64,000 nt of DNA from an uncultured Bacteroidota bacterium (GTDB taxonomy: Bacteria; Bacteroidota; Bacteroidia; Flavobacteriales; Flavobacteriaceae). The stretch's first letter is position 1; the number at the start of each line of letters is the position of its first letter. This document shows positions 8,360 to 17,323 of the stretch, in pieces. The stretch lies in NCBI GenBank assembly GCA_902616905.1, contig CACMUP010000004.1, positions 1 to 64,000 on the forward strand, given 5' to 3'. Under the pieces are notes generated by a model that was not told the origin of the DNA, did not search any database, and saw nothing but the letters and a program-made list of their open reading frames with translations. A program made the position numbers and the translations under genes.

Positions 8360-8774
8360 CGGTTTTTTTATTTTTAGTCATTGTTAATGTCGTTCCAGTA
8401 TTGTCGGATTCATAGTCAACTTTATCCATTAGCTCTTTGATTAGCATTAGGCCCCAGCCTCTTTTTCTTTCGTCGGTTAACTTTTGATCAATGTTAGGTA
8501 ATTCTATAGCAGAAGCATCAAAACCGACACCTCTATCTATAACCTTAATTGTGAGATTTTCATCGCTTATAATAAAATGAATATAAATATCCTCTTTTGT
8601 TTCAGAATGCTCAAAAGCATTAATACAAGCTTCTATAAGCGCCATAGAAATTTCAGCAGATTTTTCTTCAGATAATTTCATATGCTTAGCCACAACATCA
8701 GATGTGTGCGTTGCAACTAGCTCCATGTCCTTTAAAATGGGTAGTTTAAGTTCGACAGTGGGGTTTTTCTTCAT
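8352..8774 (-). CDS. RsbW/SpoIIAB-like serine kinase (anti-sigma factor, HATPase_c)
   Basis: 140 residues with the GHKL ATP-binding motifs in order: N box 'ALIEACINAFEHSE', G1 box 'DRGVGFDAS' and G2 box 'KRGWGLMLIKELMDKV'. This matches the short anti-sigma kinase type rather than a histidine kinase, since there is no dimerisation/phospho-histidine domain. These proteins phosphorylate a STAS antagonist and hold a target, usually a sigma factor. No sigma factor gene is seen nearby; the downstream operon partner is a nucleotide cyclase, which may be the output. First gene of the operon, eight-base overlap with the STAS gene. Confidence 0.85.
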   Translation of the reverse strand: MKKNPTVELKLPILKDMELVATHTSDVVAKHMKLSEEKSAEISMALIEACINAFEHSETKEDIYIHFIISDENLTIKVIDRGVGFDASAIELPNIDQKLTDERKRGWGLMLIKELMDKVDYESDNTGTTLTMTKNKKTDE

Positions 8775-8854
8775 CTTAAAAATTGGTTTATGAAAACTTG
8801 GAACTAATTTATATAAAATTTATATTTATAGAAAATTAATCATAAATCATTTGT

Positions 8855-9049
8855 GTGATGAATAGCTTCAAACAAATAAATAATCAATCTAAATATTTTG
8901 ATGCTATATTTAAGTGTTACGGATCTTTTCTTGAAATTATAAAGAAAACTGTAATTAATATCCCAACAACTATTAAGAAAAAAATCACTCCCAGGTTATA
9001 TACACCTGAAAATTATCATCAGATTCTACAAACTAAAAATCCTTATTAA
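8855..9049 (+). CDS. possible small basic protein, 64 residues
   Basis: An open frame with ATG at 8855 ends two bases before the start of the following lipoprotein gene. The product is basic and rich in Lys, Ile and Asn, without a signal peptide or a recognisable motif ('YGSFLEIIKKTVINIPTTIK' could be one amphipathic helix). Support is only position and the tight spacing to the next gene; in such AT-rich DNA an ORF of this length can arise by chance. If it is not a gene, this stretch is the leader of the lipoprotein transcript. Confidence 0.35.
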   Translation: MMNSFKQINNQSKYFDAIFKCYGSFLEIIKKTVINIPTTIKKKITPRLYTPENYHQILQTKNPY

Positions 9050-9051
9050 TT

Positions 9052-9981
9052 ATGAAATTCAAACTATATTTTATTCTTGCCTATTTATTTGTAACACTTG
9101 GTTGTGTAGAAGAAAAAAATTTAACAGTCAAAGACAAGATAGAGGGTTTATGGAATAGAGTTGGTACTATACAAATTGTTAATGATATCCCAGTTGATAC
9201 TGTATTTTTAAGTGACGCTAACGAAGACTATCGACAAATTAAATTTTTTAACAATGGACATATAATTTGGATAGACAATGACTTCGATTCGCTTAGAATA
9301 GATAAAGCGGGTAAAGGCCTTTATGGAAAATATAAGATCGAGACTGACTCATTAACTGAGAGTATTTCACATGGTACTGGAGGTTCTATGAACTGGTTGT
9401 TATCCTTTAAGGATAGTCTAAATGTTGACAAAGTTCCTTTTAAATTTGGAATCTCAATAAATGGTAATATGTTAACACAATATACCAATTTAGATGTTGG
9501 AGCTCAGTTTGAAAAAGGAGAAAACATTAGGTACGCTGAGCTTTGGGAACGTATGCCTCCTGCAACAAAAGAAACAAAAATTGATGGGGTTTGGAAACGT
9601 GTATATGAGATTAGTTATGTAAATAATATTCCAATTGATACTATTGGAGTTCCAACAGATGGAATTTTAGATGTTCACTTTAGATTAAATGGAAGATTTA
9701 TATATCAAGTTGATAGACATGAAATGTTTACTCCAGAGGATAGAGAATTTTACGGCTGGGGAGGATATGGCCAGTACGAATTTGTTGAAGAGAATAAGAT
9801 TATGGAATATCACGAATTCAATTCAGGCCCTGGTCCTTTTAAAGGAGCGGCAATTAATAAACCCCCAAAAACAGATGGCGGATTAATTGAATTAGAATTT
9901 TATAATGACGAACTATTCCAACAAGTACAAATTGACTCATCGGGGAATAAGTATAGAGGTGTAGTTTATCAAAAAATTTAA
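9052..9981 (+). CDS. lipoprotein with two tandem lipocalin-like domains
   Basis: 309 residues, lipoprotein signal with Cys18 ('LFVTLGCVEEKN'). The mature protein is an internal duplication: 'KIEGLWNRVGTIQIVNDIPV' (about residue 30) and 'KIDGVWKRVYEISYVNNIPI' (about residue 180) begin two copies that both continue with a 'F(x)NG(H/R)(I/F)I(W/Y)' strand. The G-x-W-x-R beginning recalls lipocalin-like domains of Bacteroidota lipoproteins, which form small barrels that may bind a ligand. Probably attached to the outer membrane. It is followed nine bases later by another lipoprotein gene on the same strand. The ligand is unknown. Confidence 0.7.
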   Translation: MKFKLYFILAYLFVTLGCVEEKNLTVKDKIEGLWNRVGTIQIVNDIPVDTVFLSDANEDYRQIKFFNNGHIIWIDNDFDSLRIDKAGKGLYGKYKIETDSLTESISHGTGGSMNWLLSFKDSLNVDKVPFKFGISINGNMLTQYTNLDVGAQFEKGENIRYAELWERMPPATKETKIDGVWKRVYEISYVNNIPIDTIGVPTDGILDVHFRLNGRFIYQVDRHEMFTPEDREFYGWGGYGQYEFVEENKIMEYHEFNSGPGPFKGAAINKPPKTDGGLIELEFYNDELFQQVQIDSSGNKYRGVVYQKI

Positions 9982-9989
9982 TTACTTAT

Positions 9990-10373
9990 ATGATATTAAA
10001 TAAAAAATTTACATCTGCTTCAATTATTCTATTATTGATTCTAATGAGTTGCAAAACAGATAATGCAGTTTCATCATCATCTAAAAGCAAGACCGACGCT
10101 TTTGCAAAAATCGATAAAAAGTCTAAAAAACTATTTACAAAAGATGATAGAATAAATAATTATAAAAAATCTGTTTCGCAATCAGAAAATCTAAAAAAGT
10201 CATTAAATAAGAACACCACCTATAGTGGGTATGGATCAGTTAATAATTCTACTAATGACGTTTTAAAAGATGAACCCAATAAAAATTTAACCCAAAATAA
10301 TAAACCAAAAACCAAATACAAGTATAATAAATCTAATAAAACAAATGTTTACTCAGCATATTCAACAAATTAG
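9990..10373 (+). CDS. low-complexity Lys/Ser/Asn-rich lipoprotein
   Basis: 127 residues with a lipoprotein signal (Cys21 in 'LLILMSCKTDN'). The rest is low complexity, dominated by Lys, Ser, Asn and Thr, and is predicted by eye to be disordered: 'SSSSKSKTDAFAKIDKKSKK', later 'NKPKTKYKYNKSNKTN'. No domain is recognised. The start lies eight bases after the stop of the double lipocalin-like lipoprotein, so co-transcription is likely. It converges with the large SpoIIE phosphatase gene, with ten bases between the two stops. A flexible envelope tether is one possibility; nothing in the sequence proves it. Confidence 0.55.
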   Translation: MILNKKFTSASIILLLILMSCKTDNAVSSSSKSKTDAFAKIDKKSKKLFTKDDRINNYKKSVSQSENLKKSLNKNTTYSGYGSVNNSTNDVLKDEPNKNLTQNNKPKTKYKYNKSNKTNVYSAYSTN

Positions 10374-10383
10374 TGTAGATTGT

Positions 10384-13300
10384 TTAGCTGGTATTTTTAA
10401 CTATTACTAAAGTAACATCATCTTCAGGTATTCCATTTGAAATCCATTTATTAAGATTATTGAAAATTATATTTTTTATATCTTCTGTGCTTTTATTATG
10501 ATTTGACTCAATTATTTTTTTGATTCTGGGATAATCAAACATTTCGCCTTCATTATTTGATGCTTCTGGTAGTCCGTCTGAAATCATAACTAACAAATCC
10601 CCTGATTCAAATGATCGATTTAATACTCCGAATTTTTCATCTTTTAACCCGCCTAATGGAAGGCCTTCAATCATTATTTCTTCACACTCCTTTTTTTTAT
10701 TTTTAAAAAGGTAAGTAGGGGGCATTGCAGCAGCACTTATTTGAATTTGATTATTATCAATTTTTGCAACATTTAAACTCATCCTTAATCTACCCAAATT
10801 AATTTTCTTAACAATATTATTTAACCTCTCGAGTATTTCGTTAACAGGAAGATTTGGAAGCCCATTAAGAGCAGATTTGATTATTGAGACCATCATGCCT
10901 GCAGCAGTCCCATGACCGGTTGCATCGCCACAAATTACATGTATACTTTTATTTTTATCTGTACTTTCGAAAAAATCATAATAATCACCTCCAACTTCTG
11001 TGGAAGTAATAAGACCAGCTGTTATGCTTAAACCTTCAATTTGTGGGTATGATTTAGGAAGCATACTTTCCTGGATTTGTTTTGCTTCCTCTAGATCTTT
11101 TTCTCTTCTTTCATTTTCAGCTTTAACCAATGATCGTTTAGCTTGGTATTTTCCAAAAAACCATATTAAACCAGCAATGAAAATTACATAGATAAAATAG
11201 GCTAAAAATGATCTGTACCAAGGCGGGCTAATTGAGAAGAAGTAGCTTTGGACTTCACTTTCATTAAAGTTTGCATTTAAAGCTTGTACTTCAAAAATAT
11301 AGTCCCCTTCATAAAGATTAGTAAATATACCTTCTGTTGATGAAGACCAATCTGTCCAATTTTCATTTAAACCAATTAGTCTGTATCTGAAAAGATTTTC
11401 TTCGACTTTTTCAAGTGAAGGAAAACTAAAATCTATTTTAATATTTCTTGAATCATTATAAGAAAAATCATTTTGAAATAAGTTTACAATTTGACCATCA
11501 AAAGAAGCACTATTTATAATTGGTTTAACTTTTATTTTTTTTTCATTTAAATACTTATTTGGGAGATAGCTGATTAATTTTGAATCTTTGGAACCCAACC
11601 ACAAAAGATTTTCTGAACCAATATTATCTGCAAAAATAGCTCCAGACAATTCATTTATATCTATAACTCCATATGTATATTCCCCAATAATATCATATTT
11701 CCCATCTTCTTTAAAATTTACTTCAATTATACCCTGGCTGGAAAGAAACCAGTTATTTTTTGTTAATGGATTTATAGAAGTAAATTGTTGCCTTCCAGAT
11801 ATATTAGCAAGTCTAGTTATTGGATCAAAATTTGTAAGATTTTTTTCAAAAATAGAGAGCAAGTTTTCTTCGGTTGAACTTAAATCAAAATCTTCAGTAA
11901 AACTATATAAATCTAAATTTTGGTCAAAAATGAAAAACCCTGCACCTGTATTAATTAAATTTAACTCCAATGGAACAAAATATTCTTCTTGATCTATTTG
12001 TGAATTAAATATTTGATCATTTGGAAAATTCTCAGAATTAAAAACCATTTGATTATCCGGAGTTAGTAATCTTTTTGACTTTATATTACCTCTATTATCA
12101 TAAATACATATAAATGACCCTTCATTATTTATAGTTTCAACAAATAAAACTCCATTTGCAATTTCCTTGATACCTAAAACTCCTTGTTGATTCAGTATCT
12201 TGCTGCTTTTAATTTTAATTATCCTATTATCATTGAGTCGTTTAAAGAAAATAATACCTTCAATGGGATGAGCCATAATTAAGAGCCTATCATCCAACAT
12301 GCTTTTTAATGGAGATTCTAAAAGTCTATCATTAGATACTAAACTTTTATTTTGCTTTCGAATAAGTAAAGAGTTTAGATTATTTACTGATAAAATATTT
12401 CCGCCAAATGATATGAAGTCTTTGGGGATATCATTTATTTGAAGATCTACAATTTTGTTATTATTTAGTGACGATTTGCTTTCATCAACACGATAAATAT
12501 CCTCTGTAGTACTAAAATAAATCTTGTTATCAATTTTTTTAATTTTCTGAACAAGACCTTTTATACCGTTGGATTCTGTAAAACTAGTTACAGAATTACT
12601 TAACTTTATTTTAGATGCAGATAAAAGACTCGTTGAATATATATCATCATTTTGATCTACATAAATCGAGGTAATTGTATTGGAAAGTAATCCGTCGCTC
12701 TGATCAATCAAATCAACTACATCTAAATTTTTATTGAGTACCAAAACTCCTCCCTCAAAAGAAATTAAGGGTATTTTCCCATCAGAAAGTTTTTTTACCT
12801 CTGATACATTATATATAAGTTTTTCTTTAAGCCACTTATTTACTTGTTTTTTATTGAGTAGTTTAAAGTTATTGAGGCCATCAAAAATTACAACACCTAG
12901 CTTACTGCTGAATATACCAATTTTATTATCATCCAAAGAGACCATTGACTCAATTCTGTTTGATGAAAAAAGCTCTGAATTTTCTATAAATTTAAAGTTA
13001 TCATTTACTAATTCGAAAAGACCAATCCCCCAAACCCTTGCAAAAATTCTTTCATTAACTTTTATTAATGTTTGGATTGAGCCGTAAGAATCAACACCTT
13101 CTTCTCTATCTGAAATCTTAAATATTTTATCAAATTCTTGTCCATCATATTTAAAAATCAAATCTCGGGTATACAGATAAATGTCATTTTCTTTGTTAAC
13201 ACCTCCCCAAAAAACTTGGATATATGGATTGATCGTATCAGGAATTTTTTCCATCAATGAAACATATTCGGATCCACCAAAATCACTATCTATAATTTTC

Positions 13301-13653
13301 CCAAAAAATCCTCCCCCTGCAGCATAAATATTTTTGTTTTGATCCTCCAATAAAGTTCTTGTGAATGATGTTCTAATTTCATTTTCTATTAGACCGCCAA
13401 TTTCAATTGATTTTACATTTATTCCATCGTATTCGAGAACTCCCCCATAGGTTCCATAAAATATTTTTTTTGACTCACTAGAACGTAACACTGACCATAC
13501 TGACTCTGGCCTTTCTAAAAATTTGTTTGTATAATTTTTAATTTCAAGGTTACCTAGTTTTTTATCGTTAACATTAGAGGTAAACTTTTCTTGGCCATCA
13601 ACAAAAAATAATGAGAGAAAAAGGTATAACGATAGGTTTATGGTCAGCCTCAT
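10384..13653 (-). CDS. propeller sensor with SpoIIE/PP2C phosphatase output
   Basis: 1089 residues. A signal peptide is followed by a large periplasmic beta-propeller region (about 30-700), a Y_Y_Y domain (about 730-800, 'YRLIGLNENWTDW'), one membrane helix ('LAYFIYVIFIAGLIWFFGKY', about 815), a short coiled coil ('ERREKDLEEAKQIQESMLPK') and a SpoIIE/RsbU-type PP2C domain to the end. The phosphatase metal motifs are 'EVGGDYYDFF', 'VICGDATGHGTAAGMM', 'LLVMISDGLPEAS' and 'PEDDVTLVIVK'. It would sense a periplasmic signal and dephosphorylate a STAS protein in the cytoplasm; the STAS gene at 8018-8359 is the nearest candidate. Membrane topology and partner are inference; domain calls are clear. 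Confidence 0.85.
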   Translation of the reverse strand: MRLTINLSLYLFLSLFFVDGQEKFTSNVNDKKLGNLEIKNYTNKFLERPESVWSVLRSSESKKIFYGTYGGVLEYDGINVKSIEIGGLIENEIRTSFTRTLLEDQNKNIYAAGGGFFGKIIDSDFGGSEYVSLMEKIPDTINPYIQVFWGGVNKENDIYLYTRDLIFKYDGQEFDKIFKISDREEGVDSYGSIQTLIKVNERIFARVWGIGLFELVNDNFKFIENSELFSSNRIESMVSLDDNKIGIFSSKLGVVIFDGLNNFKLLNKKQVNKWLKEKLIYNVSEVKKLSDGKIPLISFEGGVLVLNKNLDVVDLIDQSDGLLSNTITSIYVDQNDDIYSTSLLSASKIKLSNSVTSFTESNGIKGLVQKIKKIDNKIYFSTTEDIYRVDESKSSLNNNKIVDLQINDIPKDFISFGGNILSVNNLNSLLIRKQNKSLVSNDRLLESPLKSMLDDRLLIMAHPIEGIIFFKRLNDNRIIKIKSSKILNQQGVLGIKEIANGVLFVETINNEGSFICIYDNRGNIKSKRLLTPDNQMVFNSENFPNDQIFNSQIDQEEYFVPLELNLINTGAGFFIFDQNLDLYSFTEDFDLSSTEENLLSIFEKNLTNFDPITRLANISGRQQFTSINPLTKNNWFLSSQGIIEVNFKEDGKYDIIGEYTYGVIDINELSGAIFADNIGSENLLWLGSKDSKLISYLPNKYLNEKKIKVKPIINSASFDGQIVNLFQNDFSYNDSRNIKIDFSFPSLEKVEENLFRYRLIGLNENWTDWSSSTEGIFTNLYEGDYIFEVQALNANFNESEVQSYFFSISPPWYRSFLAYFIYVIFIAGLIWFFGKYQAKRSLVKAENERREKDLEEAKQIQESMLPKSYPQIEGLSITAGLITSTEVGGDYYDFFESTDKNKSIHVICGDATGHGTAAGMMVSIIKSALNGLPNLPVNEILERLNNIVKKINLGRLRMSLNVAKIDNNQIQISAAAMPPTYLFKNKKKECEEIMIEGLPLGGLKDEKFGVLNRSFESGDLLVMISDGLPEASNNEGEMFDYPRIKKIIESNHNKSTEDIKNIIFNNLNKWISNGIPEDDVTLVIVKNTS

Positions 13654-13777
13654 TATAAATTAATTTGAATAATTTTGACACATAAATATAATCAAATTTG
13701 ATTCTTAATAAATATTAATTTAACCAATTGTTATCTGTCATACAATCTAAATTATAATCAAACCAAATTAGAAATAA

Positions 13778-14230
13778 ATGGAAAATTTTTTAGAATTGGG
13801 TCTATTAGGGCTTTTTATTTCAAGTTTTATTGCTGCTACTGTAATACCCTTTAGTTCTGAATTAGTCTTAAGCATTCTAATTGCAAATCAATATCCACTT
13901 GCAACGTGTCTAATTATTGCAACACTGGGAAACTGGCTCGGAGGAATAAGTAGTTATGGTTTGGGAAGACTAGGAGAATGGACTTACATAAAATATTTTA
14001 CAGGCTTGAATAAAATAAAAATTGGAAAAGTTAAAGGAAAGGTTGATAAATGGAAAAGTCCTTTGGCATTTTTCTGTTGGTTACCCATAGTAGGTGATAT
14101 TTTTGCTGTTGGCCTAGGATTTTATAAAATTAATTTTTTAAAGGTTAGTCTATGGATGTTGATAGGTAAAATGATAAGATATTTCCTTTGGGCCTTAATC
14201 ACTATTTTAGGTTATAATTTTTTCTTTTAA
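13778..14230 (+). CDS. YqaA-family (DedA-like) inner-membrane protein
   Basis: 150 residues, almost entirely hydrophobic. The pattern fits the YqaA branch of the DedA/SNARE-associated family: an N-terminal helical hairpin with 'AATVIPFSSELVLSILIA', then 'IATLGNWLGGISSYGLGRLG' and the cytoplasmic Lys-rich loop, followed by a helix with 'FFCWLPIVGDIFAVGLGFYK', which holds the conserved Pro-x-x-G-D. DedA-type proteins are linked to lipid flipping and envelope homeostasis; the substrate of this one is unknown. The methyltransferase gene begins 19 bases downstream. Confidence 0.8.
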   Translation: MENFLELGLLGLFISSFIAATVIPFSSELVLSILIANQYPLATCLIIATLGNWLGGISSYGLGRLGEWTYIKYFTGLNKIKIGKVKGKVDKWKSPLAFFCWLPIVGDIFAVGLGFYKINFLKVSLWMLIGKMIRYFLWALITILGYNFFF

Positions 14231-14249
14231 CATTTAATAGTTTAATAAA

Positions 14250-14861
14250 ATGAAAAAAAACGCAATTGAAGTATTTGGACAATGGGCTGATTCAGATAAG
14301 GATTTTGGCATGGAAAAAAACCACAAAGATTCAGTAATTAACATGATTGATTATTCAACAAAAAATTTAAATCATTTTACATTTATAGATGCTGGTTGCG
14401 GAAACGGTTGGGTAATAAGGAAAGTTTCTGAAAATAAAAAGTGTGAAAAAGCTATTGGGGTAGATGGCTCAAAAAAAATGATTGCAAAAGCAAAAAAAAT
14501 ACTTCCTGGATACGAATATCATTGTGCAGACTTAATGACTTGGAGACCACACGAAAAGGTAAACGTAGTTCATTCGATGGAGGTTATATACTATGTTGAA
14601 GATCCCAAAAAATTAATAAATGATATTTTTAACTTTTGGCTAAAACCTAATGGTAGGTTAATTATTGGTATTGATTTCTATTTTGAAAATACAATTTCTC
14701 ACAGCTGGCCTGTAAGTTGTGGGATAAAAGATATGAAGTTATTTAGAGAAAAAGACTGGATAAATTTTTTTAAAAGTGCGGGATATAATGACATTAAATC
14801 ATGGAGATATGGTGAAAATGAAGATTGGAAAGGAACACTGATTGTTACTGGAATTAAATAA
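14250..14861 (+). CDS. class I SAM-dependent methyltransferase
   Basis: 203 residues with a Rossmann methyltransferase fold. Motif I is 'FIDAGCGNGWVIRKV', the acidic second strand 'AIGVDGSKKMIAKAKK' binds the SAM ribose, and 'VNVVHSMEVIYYVEDPKKLI' is the motif IV/post-IV region typical of Methyltransf_11/25 enzymes. The substrate is not evident; no quinone- or tRNA-specific motif is seen. It follows the YqaA-like gene by 19 bases and converges on the SDR gene with one base between the stops. Confidence 0.8.
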   Translation: MKKNAIEVFGQWADSDKDFGMEKNHKDSVINMIDYSTKNLNHFTFIDAGCGNGWVIRKVSENKKCEKAIGVDGSKKMIAKAKKILPGYEYHCADLMTWRPHEKVNVVHSMEVIYYVEDPKKLINDIFNFWLKPNGRLIIGIDFYFENTISHSWPVSCGIKDMKLFREKDWINFFKSAGYNDIKSWRYGENEDWKGTLIVTGIK

Positions 14862-14862
14862 A

Positions 14863-15663
14863 CTATGTTTTCTCATATCGCCCAGGAGCTAATCTTTTAC
14901 TGAAAAACCAAAATAAAGATTGAGGCATTAACTTTACCAAAAAAACTATTATTTTAAAAGTTAAAGTTGGTACATAAACTTTTTTACCTTTTAATGTTTC
15001 TGCGACTGCCTCTTCAGCAATACGGGAAGCCTTTTTTTTCATAAATGAAGGAACACGATCTATTTCAGTCTGGACACCACTTGCGATGTGAAAATTTGTT
15101 ATGGTATAACCAGGACATATTGCGGTTGAAGTAATTCCAACCGAATTATATGAAAGATTTAACCCTTCACTAAATCTATTTATAAATGTTTTTACGGGGC
15201 CATAAAGTGATTGAATAGACGATGGAGGTGTAAACGCAGCCACAGAAGAAATCATCATGATTTTACCTTTTTTTTCTCTTATCATATCTTTGATAAATAA
15301 CTTTGTTAGTGCTACTACTGAAATACCTAAAACACGAAGAAATTTCTCCTCATCTTCCATTGGAGTTTCATGAAATGGTTTTGGTAAAGCATAACCTGCA
15401 TTATTTACTAACAAATTGACAAAATATCCCTTGCCTTTACAAAAATTATAAATTAAATCAGGTGTTTCTTCATCTTCTAGATCAGCAGGAATTATATCTA
15501 CTTTAACTTTAAATTCATTAATTAGATCATCTCTAATCTCTTCTAGTCTTTGCTTTCTCCGTGAAACAAGAATTAATGAATAGCCTCTTACTGCCAAACA
15601 TTTTGAAATCTCAAGTCCTATTCCTGAGGACGCTCCAGTTACTAATGCATATTGATTTGTCAT
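14863..15663 (-). CDS. short-chain dehydrogenase/reductase
   Basis: 266 residues, a classical SDR. The cofactor motif is 'ALVTGASSGIGLEISKCLA', with 'VSRRKQRL' after strand 2, where Arg residues suggest NADP(H). The structural 'LLVNNAGYALPKPF' motif, catalytic Ser in 'IMMISSVAAF' and the Tyr/Lys pair in 'YGPVKTFI' are all present. The C-terminal 'IIVFLVKLMPQSLFWFFSKR' stretch is hydrophobic and could touch the membrane, as in DltE-like and other lipid-active SDRs. The substrate is unknown. The gene stands alone, converging with the methyltransferase gene. Confidence 0.85.
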   Translation of the reverse strand: MTNQYALVTGASSGIGLEISKCLAVRGYSLILVSRRKQRLEEIRDDLINEFKVKVDIIPADLEDEETPDLIYNFCKGKGYFVNLLVNNAGYALPKPFHETPMEDEEKFLRVLGISVVALTKLFIKDMIREKKGKIMMISSVAAFTPPSSIQSLYGPVKTFINRFSEGLNLSYNSVGITSTAICPGYTITNFHIASGVQTEIDRVPSFMKKKASRIAEEAVAETLKGKKVYVPTLTFKIIVFLVKLMPQSLFWFFSKRLAPGRYEKT

Positions 15664-15739
15664 GTAAATCCTTTATCTTTTTCAATTTAAAAAAATAAGT
15701 TTTGAGTTTATATTTAAAAAATAAATTATTAAACTTCTT

Positions 15740-15747
15740 TATCTTTG
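15740..15747 (+). promoter_or_regulatory. possible -7 promoter box (TATCTTTG) for the gene at 15768
   Basis: TATCTTTG matches the Bacteroidota -7 consensus TAnnTTTG exactly and lies 20 bases before the ATG. No good -33 TTTG/TTG is seen at the usual distance, so this is a half match. The same ATCTTTGTAG string occurs upstream of gldK. Confidence 0.35.
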
Positions 15748-15767
15748 TAGTAGCCATAACATAATAG

Positions 15768-16271
15768 ATGAAATATTCTTGTTTAATTACAATTTTTTGT
15801 TTTTTATCTTTTTCTGACTCATCCGCACAAAATCTTTTTAAATCATTTTTTTTTCAAATGCCAATAGATGATGCAAAAGCCATTTTAAAAAAAGATTCAA
15901 AAATATTGAAAAAATTATCATTCGGTGGTGGGACCAATTACGCATTTAGAAATAGATCTTTTGTTGAGAGAGACAAGAAACTAATAAGCATAAATATTTG
16001 GAGTAAACAAAATTTAACACTTCTGGAAGCCACAAATTATTTAAAAAAAACTAGATCATATTTTGAGTCACAAAACTATAAAGTTGTTTACGCTCAAGAT
16101 AATTGGTCAAATCCAAATTTAATTATGAAAAATCTTCCAGGAGTTCGATTTATAGATGAAGATAAAACGGTTTTAATTGAATTATATCCTAGGGGACAAG
16201 GAACTGTTTACAACGTATTTGTTACATTTTACAATTACGATTGGTTTATCAAAAGAGCTCGTGGCCAGTAA
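15768..16271 (+). CDS. secreted protein of unknown function
   Basis: 167 residues with a signal peptide ending near 'SFSDSSAQN', so exported to the periplasm or beyond. The mature part starts 'FFFQMPIDDAKAILKKDSKI' and has alternating strands and helices with a closing 'NVFVTFYNYDWFIKRARG'. I do not recognise a family. There is no lipobox cysteine and no type IX C-terminal signal domain. A Bacteroidota-type -7 box lies 20 bases upstream. It converges with the DUF3078 gene, with four bases between the stops. Confidence 0.6.
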   Translation: MKYSCLITIFCFLSFSDSSAQNLFKSFFFQMPIDDAKAILKKDSKILKKLSFGGGTNYAFRNRSFVERDKKLISINIWSKQNLTLLEATNYLKKTRSYFESQNYKVVYAQDNWSNPNLIMKNLPGVRFIDEDKTVLIELYPRGQGTVYNVFVTFYNYDWFIKRARGQ

Positions 16272-16275
16272 AAAT

Positions 16276-17211
16276 CTATAAATCGATATTTATTCCAAGA
16301 CCAAGTAATTCTCTTACTTGTAAGTCTCCAATTAAATCGTCATCATAAAGTAAGTGAAGTACAAAGTTTCCTGAAATCTGATTATTTACTTTAAATCTAA
16401 TATTAGAGTTCCAGTCGAAATCCACATTTTTAGTTTTTTCTAGATAATTGACATATACGCTATAATTATTTTCCCAAATTACATTTTTCATTATCTGTTT
16501 TCTGTAATATCCAGATATTAAAGCCCCGAAGAAATATTTTATGCTCCTATTTTTATCAACACCAAAATATTGTGCCCCTTCTGATAGAACACTTGTAAAA
16601 TTTTTAGATACTATAATAGCTCTTGCAGAGAGTGGAGAAAGATTTAATCTAAAATCTGCACTCCTTTTATAGTATAATCCTAACCCAGTTTGTATAATCC
16701 CAGGGGATAAAAATTGAGAAACTTTTTCTCTAGCCTCAATACCATTTTCAAAGTAATATCTATATCCTGGAAGTAATTGAGTTTTAATATTAAATAATGA
16801 AGAATAACTCCAAAATTGATTTATTTGTTTACCCAAAAGAGAAGATATTTCAATTCTATCGTCCGCTTTTTTTAAAAATTTATTACCTGATATGTAGGTG
16901 GTTCCTAGTGAAAATAAAATATTAGTATCCCAAACAAGACCTGTTCTGTTTGAATAATTGAAATTGTAATTTAGTCTATATAGGACTGTCAGAGAACTTT
17001 CACCACCTGAAATCCAATTTGAAAAATAAGCCTGGTTGAAATTTAAACTTGTATTACCATAAAATTTTACTCTCTTTCCACCCATTTCAGATTGTATAAC
17101 TGCATCAAAAGGAATGTTATCTTCATTTGCATCTTCCTCCTCTTGAGAATAAATCGAGAGTGTTTGCCCTAAAAAAAATAAAGAAATTAGAATTATACGT
17201 TTAGAAAACAT
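16276..17211 (-). CDS. DUF3078 outer-membrane beta-barrel protein
   Basis: 311 residues with a signal peptide ('LISLFFLGQTLSIYSQ'). The mature protein begins with an acidic linker, then 'KVKFYG'-like strand sequence 'KRVKFYGNTSLNFNQAYFSN' and 'WISGGESSLTVLYRLNYNFN', the pattern of DUF3078 proteins of Bacteroidota. It continues with alternating aromatic and polar residues ('FWSYSSLFNIKTQLLPGYRY') expected for outer-membrane strands and ends on a strand with Leu. Members are predicted barrels with no firm function. Single gene, convergent with its neighbour. Confidence 0.75.
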   Translation of the reverse strand: MFSKRIILISLFFLGQTLSIYSQEEEDANEDNIPFDAVIQSEMGGKRVKFYGNTSLNFNQAYFSNWISGGESSLTVLYRLNYNFNYSNRTGLVWDTNILFSLGTTYISGNKFLKKADDRIEISSLLGKQINQFWSYSSLFNIKTQLLPGYRYYFENGIEAREKVSQFLSPGIIQTGLGLYYKRSADFRLNLSPLSARAIIVSKNFTSVLSEGAQYFGVDKNRSIKYFFGALISGYYRKQIMKNVIWENNYSVYVNYLEKTKNVDFDWNSNIRFKVNNQISGNFVLHLLYDDDLIGDLQVRELLGLGINIDL

Positions 17212-17323
17212 AAATAGCCAAGTCTTGAAAACAAGTATTAGTACTGGAATTAAAGATATGGAGATTTATTTAATTGATTAAAATGAATATATTCATAATT
17301 TTATAACCAATCCAAAGATTATA

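Noticed and set aside
9689-9886. 65-codon open frame inside the double lipoprotein gene
   Set aside because: Out of frame with a signal-peptide-bearing gene that has an internal repeat; no independent support.
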